Assembly: GCF_042679085.1 (NCBI RefSeq)
Contig: NZ_JBHTLQ010000009.1
Span: 1-64,000 of the forward strand
From: Phenylobacterium conjunctum
Lineage (GTDB): Bacteria; Pseudomonadota; Alphaproteobacteria; Caulobacterales; Caulobacteraceae
Length of the DNA stretch: 64,000 nt
Direction: 5' to 3'
In this document: piece by piece, positions 16,421 to 24,524 of the stretch
Position numbering within the stretch: the stretch's first letter is position 1
Layout: the number at the start of each line of letters is the position of its first letter
Program-made: the position numbers and the translations under genes
The notes under the pieces: generated by a model
What the model saw: the letters and a program-made list of their open reading frames with translations, nothing else
Databases searched by the model: none
Told to the model about the DNA's origin: nothing

Positions 16421-17271
16421 GCCCTCAGGACGTGATGGACGCCGTCGATGATCGGGTCGGCAAAGGCCTTGCCCAGCAGGCTGGCGTGGGTCGCGCCGGC
16501 GACATCGACCCGATAGCCGGCGTTGGAATGATCCGCAGGCGCGCTCTGCATGGCCTTGATCGCCGGCGGGACCCGCGAGGCGCCCGCCGTCACCACCGCC
16601 ACCGGCAGGGCCGGATCATAGGCCTCGCGGCCCTGGCGTGAGGTGTCCGGCCAGGCCTGGACCTCGGCCGCCGCCCACTTGGCGTGGGAGGCCAGGCCAT
16701 AGATGCGCCGCTTCTCAGCCGAGGCCTCGCCCTCCAGCCCGATCAGGTCGCCGATCACCAGCGACACCGGCCGCATGAAGCCCAGGTGCGAGAACCGGCC
16801 CACCAGGTCCATGGCCCGGCGATAGCCATGGATCGCCTTGGCGACGCGGGGATGGTCGATCATGTCCGGGGTGACCGCGTCCACCAGGACGAGCCCGCGG
16901 ATCCGGTCACGGTTGCGGGGCGTGAACACCCGCAAGAGGTTGCCCGCCATGGAATGGCCGACCATCACCAGCGGCCCGGTCTCCCCCGCATGGGCCAGCA
17001 GGGCCTCAAGGTCCTCGGCGATCGCCTTGCCGTCGCGGGGCGCAGGCCCTGGATCGGAATAGCCCAGGCCCGCCCGGTCATAGGCCAGGCTGGCCAGACC
17101 CTGGGCCGCCAGCCTGGCCTGGACCACGGCCCAGTCGGCGGCGCAGCCGAAGGCGCCGCATTCGAACACGATCAGCGGCTGGTCGGACCTTGTCCCGGCG
17201 CGGACGGCCCGCAGGCGGCGGCCGCCGATATCGATCAATTCGCCACGACCGGGGTGCAGTCCGGAGCTCAC
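16417..17271 (-). CDS. alpha/beta hydrolase
   Basis: A 284-residue cytoplasmic alpha/beta hydrolase. The nucleophile elbow is GHSMAGN, the acid lies probably in the VLVDAVTP or VVTAGA region, and a late histidine in GATHAS is the likely base. The segment YDRAGLGYSDPGPAPRDG is typical of the epoxide-hydrolase/haloperoxidase-like branch. It is convergent with tilS. Substrate unknown. Confidence 0.8.
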   Translation of the reverse strand: MSSGLHPGRGELIDIGGRRLRAVRAGTRSDQPLIVFECGAFGCAADWAVVQARLAAQGLASLAYDRAGLGYSDPGPAPRDGKAIAEDLEALLAHAGETGPLVMVGHSMAGNLLRVFTPRNRDRIRGLVLVDAVTPDMIDHPRVAKAIHGYRRAMDLVGRFSHLGFMRPVSLVIGDLIGLEGEASAEKRRIYGLASHAKWAAAEVQAWPDTSRQGREAYDPALPVAVVTAGASRVPPAIKAMQSAPADHSNAGYRVDVAGATHASLLGKAFADPIIDGVHHVLRA

Positions 17272-17344
17272 ATGCGCCTCCGCAAAGGGAACCAGGCCCG
17301 AGACTTAGGAACCTCGGCCCCCCTCGCGCAAGCGCCCGGCGCAG

Positions 17345-17854
17345 CTATTTCCAGGTCAGGGTCTGGGGCGCCCCAGGATCCCCATAGTCCAGCTCGATGC
17401 GGGTCACCGTCTTGGCGCCGGCCGGCACCGTGAAGGGCGAGCGCACCGTGGTCGGCTTGTTGCCGACCAGCGCCCCGCCGTCGAAGCTGACGCGCACCTC
17501 GCGCACCCCCTGGTCCGGCTGGGCCAGCCAGGCCGGCTTGCCCTTGGGGTCACCAGTCTCCTCGGTGATCTGGAAGAACCGCTTGGTCTGGGACAGGCCC
17601 GCATACCAGGTGACGTTCAGGACCCCGCCCTGGACGCGCCAGATCGGCGTCAGGGTCATCTTGGCGGAGTAGCCGTTCTTGCCCTGGATGCTCAGGGTCT
17701 GGCCGGCCAGGACGCCGTCCTCACCTTCAGCCACAGGTATCGAGAAGCTGGCGGGCGCCGCCGCCGCGGCGGTCGAGGCCGCCTCATCCTTCTTGGCGCA
17801 GGACGCAAGCACGAGAACCGACGCGAGCAAAAGCCCGCCCGTCACTAAACGCAT
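17345..17854 (-). CDS. lipoprotein, unknown function
   Basis: A 169-residue protein with a lipoprotein signal: a hydrophobic stretch then the lipobox LASC, giving a lipidated cysteine at about residue 19 followed by KKDEAAS. The rest looks beta-rich (VREVRVSFDGGALVG, TVTRIELDYGDPG) with no family I recognise. It stands alone between the hydrolase and the LytM peptidase genes, all on the minus strand but spaced by 70-120 bp. Confidence 0.7.
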   Translation of the reverse strand: MRLVTGGLLLASVLVLASCAKKDEAASTAAAAAPASFSIPVAEGEDGVLAGQTLSIQGKNGYSAKMTLTPIWRVQGGVLNVTWYAGLSQTKRFFQITEETGDPKGKPAWLAQPDQGVREVRVSFDGGALVGNKPTTVRSPFTVPAGAKTVTRIELDYGDPGAPQTLTWK

Positions 17855-17974
17855 GGTCGTCTCCCCCTAGATTATGGGGTGAGCCTGCGCCTGCGCCGGG
17901 TTGCGGACAATAGGCCTCTGCAACCGCCTATTTTTGACGGGTTTGCGCAAAACCGGGCGCTTAATCGCGCCGAA

Positions 17975-18742
17975 TCAGTCGGCGCTGCGTTGCAGGGCGA
18001 GCTGGGCCAGGCGCAGGTCGGGGGGCAGGCGGCCGCGGCGGTTCTTGGCCTTGGCCTTGGCGATCTTGGCCGCCATCAGGGCGCGCTTGCTTTCCGGAAT
18101 GGTCGAGACGGTGGCCAGGCGCACGCGCGGCGAGACGGTCTCGGCCATCTCCACCGGCAGGTCATCGGCGGTGGCGAAGCGGCGGTTCAGGAACAGGATC
18201 GGATTGATCGGATCGCCGCCGTTGCGGATTTCCAGGTGCAGGTGCGGCCCAGTGGAGGTGCCGCCATTGCCGATGCGGGCGATGGGCGTGCCCGCCGCCA
18301 CGGCGCGGCCCACGCGCATCTTGCGCTCGACCGAGCCCAGGTGGGCGTAGAAGCTGGTCAGGCCGCCGGGATGCTTGACCTCGATATAGGTTCCATAGCC
18401 GCCGGCCACGCCGCGCCCGACCACCACACCATCGGCGACGGCCAGCACCTTGGCCCCGGCGTCGGCGGCGATGTCGACGCCCTCATGCAGGCGGCCATGG
18501 TCCTCCCAGGGCAGCTTCCGCAAACCCCAGGGCGAGATGATCTTGCGGCCGGGCACCGGTTCGCCGAACGCCAGGAAGGGCGGCCCCTCGGGTTCGGGCG
18601 ACGCTTCGTCGGCGATCTCCTCGACCATCGGGGCGGCTTGCGCCTGGCCAGGGCCGATCTCGCCGGGGAGGGCGGCATGGGCCACGGCGATGACGGCGAG
18701 CGCCAGGATGCAGGCGCCCAGAAGCGCCAGCGCCCAGCTCAT
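17975..18742 (-). CDS. M23 (LytM) family peptidoglycan endopeptidase
   Basis: A 255-residue protein with an N-terminal hydrophobic helix (signal or anchor) and a LytM domain. The zinc ligands are visible: LHEGVDIAA supplies His and Asp (HxxxD) and HLHLEIR supplies HxH. It should cleave peptide cross-bridges in the periplasm, or activate amidases if regulated. The start at the ATG at 18742 (MSWALALLG) is preferred; a TTG at 18772 is possible. The C-terminus is Lys/Arg-rich. Confidence 0.85.
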   Translation of the reverse strand: MSWALALLGACILALAVIAVAHAALPGEIGPGQAQAAPMVEEIADEASPEPEGPPFLAFGEPVPGRKIISPWGLRKLPWEDHGRLHEGVDIAADAGAKVLAVADGVVVGRGVAGGYGTYIEVKHPGGLTSFYAHLGSVERKMRVGRAVAAGTPIARIGNGGTSTGPHLHLEIRNGGDPINPILFLNRRFATADDLPVEMAETVSPRVRLATVSTIPESKRALMAAKIAKAKAKNRRGRLPPDLRLAQLALQRSAD

Positions 18743-18890
18743 CCAACCCTGTCCGCGGGACGTTTCCGTCAAACCCAGACCCCACACACCGCGCCGCGCT
18801 CTCGGCGGCTTTGCAGAGCCTTTGTCCCGCAATTGCGCGGAGAATTGGTTAAGTGCGGGGCGACATTCCGGCGCAGCGGGGCCGCAAACC

Positions 18891-18918
18891 AAAAGGGCTC
18901 CTCCTTGCGGAGGAGCCC
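18891..18918 (-). terminator. Rho-independent terminator after pntB
   Basis: On the minus strand a perfect 10-bp stem (GGGCTCCTCC paired with GGAGGAGCCC) with a 4-base loop is followed by TTTT. It lies 26 bp past the pntB stop and ends the pnt operon. Confidence 0.85.
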
Positions 18919-18943
18919 TCTGGATCTGTCGAGGTCTGGAAGA

Positions 18944-20362
18944 TCAGAGCCCCTTGATGATGCCTTCGACCATCTTCTTGGCGTCCCCGAACAGCATCAT
19001 GGTGTTGTCGCGGAAGAACAGCTCGTTCTCGACGCCCGCATAGCCGGAGCTCATGCCGCGCTTCACGAACAGCACGGTGCGGGCCTTTTCCACGTCCAGG
19101 ATCGGCATGCCGAAGATGGCGCTGGTGGGGTCGGTCTTGGCGGCCGGGTTGGTCACGTCATTGGCCCCGATGACGAAGGCCACGTCGGCGGTCGGGAACT
19201 CGGCGTTGATGTCCTCGAGCTCGAAGACCTCGTCGTAAGGCACATTGGCCTCGGCCAGCAGCACGTTCATGTGCCCGGGCATGCGGCCGGCGACGGGGTG
19301 GATGGCGTACTTCACCTCGACGCCCTCCTCCTTCAGCTTGTCGGCCATTTCGCGCAGCGCATGTTGCGCCTGGCTGACCGCCATGCCGTAGCCGGGGACG
19401 ATGATCACCTTCGATGCGTTCTTCATGATGAAGGCCGCGTCGTCGGCGGAGCCCTGCTTCACGGGGCGGGTCTCGACCTTGCCGCCGCCGGCCGCGGCCG
19501 CCGAGTCGTCAGCGCCGAAGCCGCCCAGGATCACCGAGATGAAGCTGCGGTTCATGCCCTTGCACATGATGTAGGACAGGATCGCGCCGGAAGAGCCGAC
19601 CAGGGCCCCGGTGATGATCAGGGTGACGTTCTCCAGGGTGAAGCCGAGCGCCGCGGCGGCCCAGCCCGAATAGGAGTTCAGCATCGAGACCACGACGGGC
19701 ATGTCCGCGCCGCCGATGGGGATGATCAGGGTCACGCCGATCAGCAGGCTGAGGGCGAAGATCGCCCAGAAGGCCCACATGGCCTGGCCGTGGCTCAGGA
19801 CCAGCAGCACCACCAGGGCGATGATGGCGCCGGCGATGGCGATGTTCAGCAGGTGGCGGGCCGGCAGCAGGATCGGCGCGCCGGACATGTTGCCGTTCAG
19901 CTTGGCGAAGGCGATGACCGAGCCGGTGAAGGTGATGGCGCCGATGGCCAGGCCCAGGGACAGCTCGATCAGCGAGTTCACGTGGATCGCGCCCACCTCG
20001 CCGATGCCATAGGCGGCCGGTGTGTGGATGGCGGCGACCGCCACCAGGCAGGCGGCCATGCCGACCAGGGAGTGGAAGGCGGCGACCAGCTGCGGCATCG
20101 AGGTCATGGCGACCTTGCGGGCGATCATCGCGCCCACGCCGCCGCCGATGGCGACGCCGCCGCCGATCAGGCCGAGCGTCAGCGGGTCAAGCTTGCCTTG
20201 GCTGAACAGGGTGACCAGGGTCACGCCCACGGCGATGGCCATGCCGATCATGCCATTGCGGTTGCCCGCCTGGCTGGTGACCGGACTGGAAAGGCCCCGA
20301 AGAGCCAGGATGAAGAGCACCCCTGAGACGAGGTACAGGATGGCGGCGAGATTGGCGTTCAT
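18944..20362 (-). CDS. pntB: NAD(P) transhydrogenase subunit beta (PntB)
   Basis: A 472-residue protein with about nine membrane helices in its first 270 residues and a C-terminal NADP(H)-binding domain III. Domain III shows VPGYGMAVSQAQHA (GxGxxV-type dinucleotide loop) and GANDVTNPAAKTDP. With PntAA and PntAB it forms the proton-translocating transhydrogenase that uses the proton gradient to make NADPH from NADH. It is the last gene of the pnt operon. Confidence 0.96.
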   Translation of the reverse strand: MNANLAAILYLVSGVLFILALRGLSSPVTSQAGNRNGMIGMAIAVGVTLVTLFSQGKLDPLTLGLIGGGVAIGGGVGAMIARKVAMTSMPQLVAAFHSLVGMAACLVAVAAIHTPAAYGIGEVGAIHVNSLIELSLGLAIGAITFTGSVIAFAKLNGNMSGAPILLPARHLLNIAIAGAIIALVVLLVLSHGQAMWAFWAIFALSLLIGVTLIIPIGGADMPVVVSMLNSYSGWAAAALGFTLENVTLIITGALVGSSGAILSYIMCKGMNRSFISVILGGFGADDSAAAAGGGKVETRPVKQGSADDAAFIMKNASKVIIVPGYGMAVSQAQHALREMADKLKEEGVEVKYAIHPVAGRMPGHMNVLLAEANVPYDEVFELEDINAEFPTADVAFVIGANDVTNPAAKTDPTSAIFGMPILDVEKARTVLFVKRGMSSGYAGVENELFFRDNTMMLFGDAKKMVEGIIKGL

Positions 20363-20377
20363 GATCCGTCTCGCCCC

Positions 20378-20692
20378 TTACTTCGTCTTCTTCTTGTACA
20401 TGGCCAGCATGCGCTGGGTGACGAGGAACCCGCCAAAGATGTTCACCGCGGCGAAGGCCGCGGCGACCGCGCCGGCCCCTTTCGAGATCATCACATTGGG
20501 GGTCAGTCCCCCGGTCCCGGAGGCCGCCGCGGCGATCAGGGCGCCGACGATGATCACCGAGGAAATCGCGTTGGTCACGGCCATCAGCGGCGTGTGCAGG
20601 GCGGGCGTCACGCTCCAGACCACGTAGTAGCCGACAAAGATCGCCAGCACGAAGATGGCCAGGCGGAAGACAGTGGGATCGACGGCTTCCAT
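20378..20692 (-). CDS. pntAB: NAD(P) transhydrogenase subunit alpha part 2 (PntAB)
   Basis: A 104-residue membrane protein with three helices that forms the first part of the proton channel. The segments YYVVWSVTPALHTPLMAVTN and NIFGGFLVTQRML are family hallmarks. It is encoded separately from the NAD-binding part, as in Rhodospirillum rubrum, rather than fused as in E. coli. There is a 9-bp gap to pntAA and a 15-bp gap to pntB. Confidence 0.95.
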   Translation of the reverse strand: MEAVDPTVFRLAIFVLAIFVGYYVVWSVTPALHTPLMAVTNAISSVIIVGALIAAAASGTGGLTPNVMISKGAGAVAAAFAAVNIFGGFLVTQRMLAMYKKKTK

Positions 20693-20701
20693 GAGACCCT
20701 C

Positions 20702-21835
20702 CTAGGCCTTGAGCTGGGGATGAACGATGGCGCCGCCCTGGGTGACGAGCGCGGCCTTCAGGATCTCGTCCTCCCAGTCGGGGGCGAGCTGGCCTTCCTT
20801 GTTCAGGAGCAGGCTGGAGAAGGCGAAAAGGTTGCGGGCGTAGAGCGCCGAGGCGTCGGCGGCGATACGTCCAGGCAGGTTGGGCGCGCCCAGGATCTTC
20901 ACCCCGTTGGCGGTGACCACCGTCTCGCCCAGTTTCACGCCCTCGACGTTGCCGCCCTGCTCGACGGCCAGGTCGACGATGACCGAGCCGGCCTTCATCG
21001 AGGCCACCTGGGCGGCGGTCACCAGGCGCGGCGCCGGCCGACCCGGGATCAGGGCGGTGGTGATGACGATGTCCTGCTTGCCGATGTGGCTGGAGATCAG
21101 CTCGGCCTGCTTGGCCTGGTATTCAGCCGACATCTCCTTGGCGTAGCCGCCGGCGGTCTGGGCGTTCTTGAACTCCTCGTCCTCGACCGCGATGAACTTG
21201 GCGCCCAAGCTCTCGACCTGTTCCTTGGTGGCGGGGCGCACGTCGGTGGCGGTGACCACCGCGCCCAGGCGACGGGCCGTGGCGATGGCCTGCAGGCCGG
21301 CGACACCAACGCCCATGACGAACACCTTGGCCGCGGCGACGGTGCCGGCGGCGGTCATCATCATCGGCATGGCCTTGCCATAGGCCTCGGCCCCCTCGAT
21401 CACCGCGCGATAGCCGGCGAGGTTCGCCTGGGACGACAGCACGTCCATCACCTGGGCCCGGGTGATGCGGGGGATGAACTCCATGGCCACGGCGCTGGCG
21501 CCCTTGGCGGCCAGGGCGTTCAGCGTGTCCTTGTCCTGGTGGGGATTGAGGCTGGCGGCGACAATGGCGCCGGCCTTCAGGGCCGCGATCTCGTCCTGCG
21601 ACGGCGCGCGCACCTTGAACAGGATGTCGGCGCCGGAGATCGCCGACTTGGCGTCCTTGGCGAGCATCGCGCCCGCGGCTTCATAGTCGGCGTCGAGATA
21701 GGAGGCGGCCGTTCCGGCCCCGGCCTCGACCGTCACCGCAAACCCCGCGGCGATCAGCTTCTTCACCGTCTCGGGCGTGGCGGCCACGCGGGTCTCACCG
21801 GCGCGACTTTCCTTGGTGACGGCGATAACAGCCAT
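20702..21835 (-). CDS. pntAA: NAD(P) transhydrogenase subunit alpha part 1 (PntAA)
   Basis: A 377-residue soluble NAD(H)-binding domain I subunit. It starts MAVIAVTKE with the alanine-dehydrogenase-like signature GETRVAATPETVKKL. The NAD-binding Rossmann loop is VFVMGVGVAGLQAIATARRLGA, and the mobile loop region and ITTALIPGRPAPRLV are also seen. It is first in the operon and has a strong ribosome-binding site (GGGGGAG) 6 bp before the ATG. Confidence 0.96.
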   Translation of the reverse strand: MAVIAVTKESRAGETRVAATPETVKKLIAAGFAVTVEAGAGTAASYLDADYEAAGAMLAKDAKSAISGADILFKVRAPSQDEIAALKAGAIVAASLNPHQDKDTLNALAAKGASAVAMEFIPRITRAQVMDVLSSQANLAGYRAVIEGAEAYGKAMPMMMTAAGTVAAAKVFVMGVGVAGLQAIATARRLGAVVTATDVRPATKEQVESLGAKFIAVEDEEFKNAQTAGGYAKEMSAEYQAKQAELISSHIGKQDIVITTALIPGRPAPRLVTAAQVASMKAGSVIVDLAVEQGGNVEGVKLGETVVTANGVKILGAPNLPGRIAADASALYARNLFAFSSLLLNKEGQLAPDWEDEILKAALVTQGGAIVHPQLKA

Positions 21836-21977
21836 ATCGTACTCCCCCGTTAGGCGAGGGACCTTAGATAGGCCGCCGGACCCTGTCCAGCGAACAGGAG
21901 TCCAGATTCAAACAAGCGTTTGACAGAATTTCTGAGGACGCGGCTCCCCCAGCCAGGCCAGGGGAGAGCGCGCTAGG

Positions 21978-22208
21978 TCAGTGGCCGGAGCCGGGCTTTT
22001 CCCGCAGGACCACGACGCCGATCACGGTGACCACGATGGCCGTGACGAAGCCGGCCAGGAAACCCGCCGGGGTGCAGAACCACAGGACCAGCAGGGCCAG
22101 CAGCGCCGCGAGGCCCAGGCTGCCCCACTTGGTCAAGCCGTTGAACAGGTTGAAGGTCGCGACCTGTTCGGAGATGTCCATCTCGCCGCGGTGATATTCA
22201 GAAGCCAT
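21978..22208 (-). CDS. aa3-type cytochrome c oxidase subunit IV
   Basis: A 76-residue small membrane protein. The N-terminal soluble start (MASEYHRGEMDISEQ) followed by TFNLFNGLTKWGS and two hydrophobic segments matches the small bacterial aa3 oxidase subunit IV family. It sits in the inner membrane with the oxidase core, whose genes are not in this window. It stands alone between the pnt operon and the hydrolase at 22403. Confidence 0.85.
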   Translation of the reverse strand: MASEYHRGEMDISEQVATFNLFNGLTKWGSLGLAALLALLVLWFCTPAGFLAGFVTAIVVTVIGVVVLREKPGSGH

Positions 22209-22402
22209 GTCGCTCTCGTGCCGGAAAACGGTAGGCGGTCCGGTTACAACGTCCCGCGCCAGCGCTCAAGCCGTTGCGGGGCCGCAGGGCCTCAAAGTTC
22301 CTCCCCCTCTGGGGCGTTGCGAACCGCCTTACCAACAGACCGTCATGGCCGGGCTGAACACCGCCCTGTTTGGACAGCCCCCCAGCGGGAGAGCAACCGT
22401 CC

Positions 22403-23452
22403 CTACTTCGACGGCCAGACAGCCAGCAGGCTGCGCAGGGACGCGATCAGGGCCAAAGGCTGGTCGACCATGATGTGGTGGGCCGAATCCGGGATGGCGA
22501 TCTCCAGGATGTCCGCCGGCAGCGGCGAGGGCTGGCCCGACGCGCGGCGGCTCATCACCACCGAGCGGTCGCCAAAGATGTGGGCCAGGGGCACGCTCAC
22601 CTTGGGCGGGCCGTCCGCCGTCATGCCCATCATCACCGAACGGTCGAGCTTGTTCCACATGCTGGGATCGAAGCGCCAGGTATAGCCGACGCCGCCGTCC
22701 GGACCGGGAACCTCCTTCAGGGAGCGGCGGGCGATGAAGTCGGCGACGAATAGGTTGCCGGCCGCCTGGGGCGGCATGAACCGGAAGCGGGCCAGGGCCG
22801 ACTTGATGTCCGGGTAGACCTTGTTGGCGCGGTCCGCGGTGGGGATGTTGCGCACCCGTTCGGCCATCTTCTTGGCTTCCGGCGAATCCGGCGGCGGGCC
22901 GCCAAAGCCGGTGTCCACCAGGATGGCGGCGTGCAGACGGTCGGGGTTCAGGGCGGCGGCGAAGAACACCTGCGCGCCGCCGAAGGAGTGGCCGATATAG
23001 ATCGGCTTACGCGGTCCCTCGTACAGGCCGGCCGCCCGGGCCACGGCCTCGGCGTCCTCGGCGAAATCCTGGAAGGCGTAGCTGTCGCGCCAGTCCGAGC
23101 CGCCCATGCCGGCGAGCGACATCGAGGCCACCCGATAGTCCTCGGCCAGGTAGGGGGCGATGAAGCTCCACCAGTCGGCGTGGGCCGAGTTGCCGTGCAC
23201 CAGCAGCAGGCCGGGCTTGCCGACCTCGCCCCAGGTCAGCATCTCGATCTTGGTGCCCATGGAGTCCACGAGGCTGCGCTCGGGCGCCTTGGCGATGGCG
23301 TCGGCGAACCACTTCGGGGTGTCGGGAACCTGGCCCTGGAACGGCGCCAGCGGCGCCTGGACCTCGGGCGGCAGGGCGCCGGGTTCGGAATGGATGGGGT
23401 GGTCGTCATAGCCGACCGGAGCGCCTTCCTTGATCGCCGGATCGAGAGCCAT
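22403..23452 (-). CDS. alpha/beta hydrolase
   Basis: A 349-residue cytoplasmic alpha/beta hydrolase. LLVHGNSAHADWW is the oxyanion-hole region, GHSFGGA is the nucleophile elbow, and SAHHIMVDQP carries the catalytic histidine near the C-terminus. The N-terminal 60 residues form an extension before the core. The thioesterase gene lies 2 bp upstream on the same strand, so the two are in one transcription unit, perhaps handling acyl or ester compounds. Confidence 0.82.
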   Translation of the reverse strand: MALDPAIKEGAPVGYDDHPIHSEPGALPPEVQAPLAPFQGQVPDTPKWFADAIAKAPERSLVDSMGTKIEMLTWGEVGKPGLLLVHGNSAHADWWSFIAPYLAEDYRVASMSLAGMGGSDWRDSYAFQDFAEDAEAVARAAGLYEGPRKPIYIGHSFGGAQVFFAAALNPDRLHAAILVDTGFGGPPPDSPEAKKMAERVRNIPTADRANKVYPDIKSALARFRFMPPQAAGNLFVADFIARRSLKEVPGPDGGVGYTWRFDPSMWNKLDRSVMMGMTADGPPKVSVPLAHIFGDRSVVMSRRASGQPSPLPADILEIAIPDSAHHIMVDQPLALIASLRSLLAVWPSK

Positions 23453-23454
23453 GG

Positions 23455-23925
23455 TCAGTCCTTCGCGTCGCGATAGCCCGCCTTGCGGGCGATGGAGCGG
23501 ATGCCCTTATAGACACCCGTCCCGGTCATCAGGGTCCGGTCGGCGCACCAGATGCGGCCGCGCACGGTGAAGACGTCGTCCTGTTCGGCGACGATCTCGC
23601 TTGTGCCTTCCACCCAGTCGTTCATGTGCGCGCCCGACAGGAAGTCTGTGGTCAGCCGGATGGTGACCCAGCCCATCTCGCGGGTGTTGGAGATCACCCG
23701 GCCCCAGGCCATGTCGGCGAAGCTCATCAGCATGCCGCCGTGGCAGTTGTTCATGCCGTTGGCGTGGTGCTCCTCGACCCGGAAGGCCATCACCTCTTCC
23801 AGCGTGACCGGGTCGCGCTTGGAATAGAAGGGTCCGACCGTGCGGCCAAAGCCGCGCTGCCAGAGGTTGATCACATAGCCGTCGGGAACGACGGCGGCCT
23901 GGACTTCGGTCAGATCATCGGACAT
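23455..23925 (-). CDS. PaaI-family thioesterase
   Basis: A 156-residue hotdog-fold protein. NNCHGGMLMSFADMAWGRV is the central-helix active-site region with the usual HGG motif, and TIRLTTDFLSGAHMNDWVEG follows. The start at 23925 (MSDDLTEV) is taken; a start nine bases upstream is equally possible. The gene is followed after 2 bp by the alpha/beta hydrolase and is divergent from the DUF2946 gene. Confidence 0.78.
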   Translation of the reverse strand: MSDDLTEVQAAVVPDGYVINLWQRGFGRTVGPFYSKRDPVTLEEVMAFRVEEHHANGMNNCHGGMLMSFADMAWGRVISNTREMGWVTIRLTTDFLSGAHMNDWVEGTSEIVAEQDDVFTVRGRIWCADRTLMTGTGVYKGIRSIARKAGYRDAKD

Positions 23926-23953
23926 CGCGGGCATGCTGATGAACGCCTGTTCG

Positions 23954-23968
23954 AGGCTTGGCAAGCCT
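23954..23968. promoter_or_regulatory. short palindrome in divergent promoter region
   Basis: AGGCTT-GGC-AAGCCT, followed at once by a second palindrome GTCGC-AC-GCGAC, lies between the divergent thioesterase and DUF2946 genes. It is a plausible operator for the downstream uptake module; no known box is matched. Confidence 0.35.
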
Positions 23969-24067
23969 TGTCGCACGCGACGTAAAGGCCGCGCCGTTTG
24001 ATCCGCCCCCTGGACAAGCCCCCCACACCGGGCGTACGGCCCGCCCATGTTCGCGCGGGGCGACACG

Positions 24068-24460
24068 ATGGGGCGGATGCACGCGGCGGGGCTGGTCCTC
24101 GCGGCGATGGCCCTGTTGCTGCGCCTGTCCTTCCCCACCGGCTTCATGCTCTCGCCCGGCCGGGCCGAGCTGCCGACCATCGTGATCTGTACCGGCCAGG
24201 GCGCCATGACGGTCACCCTGGGCGAGGACGGCAAGCCGGCGAAGGCCGGCGAAAGCCACAAGTCCGACGCCGGCAAGACCAGCCACCCCTGCACCTTCGC
24301 CGCCGCCACCGTGGCGGCCGTCGCGCCCGCGCTGGTCGCCATCCTCATCCCGCAACCGCTGGCGCAGGTCGCGGTCGCCCCCCTGCGCGCCACCCCGCGC
24401 CCCGGCCTCGGCCTCGCGGCGCCGCCGCCGCCCACCACCGGACCGCCCGCCAGCCTCTGA
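24068..24460 (+). CDS. DUF2946-like exported/membrane protein
   Basis: A roughly 130-residue protein with an N-terminal hydrophobic segment. The pattern LSFPTGFML then IVICTGQGAMTV, then HPCTF before a second hydrophobic stretch fits the DUF2946 family. This family has conserved Cys/His residues and is often found beside metal-uptake or copper genes. The C-terminus is Pro-rich. Possible starts are 24047, 24068 and 24077; 24068 gives the best signal-like N-terminus. It is followed by a TonB receptor and a PepSY protein, which suggests a metal-related job. Confidence 0.65.
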   Translation: MGRMHAAGLVLAAMALLLRLSFPTGFMLSPGRAELPTIVICTGQGAMTVTLGEDGKPAKAGESHKSDAGKTSHPCTFAAATVAAVAPALVAILIPQPLAQVAVAPLRATPRPGLGLAAPPPPTTGPPASL

Positions 24461-24524
24461 ACGCCTGACCGCCCCGGCCCTCTATCTGGCCGGCGTCTCC
24501 GTTTGGATTCTGGATTCTTTTCAA

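Noticed and set aside
17879..20326. 815-codon open frame on the plus strand
   Set aside because: It runs antisense to the LytM peptidase and pntB genes, has low-complexity His/Gly/Asp-rich translation, and is a by-product of high GC in the real genes' third codon positions.
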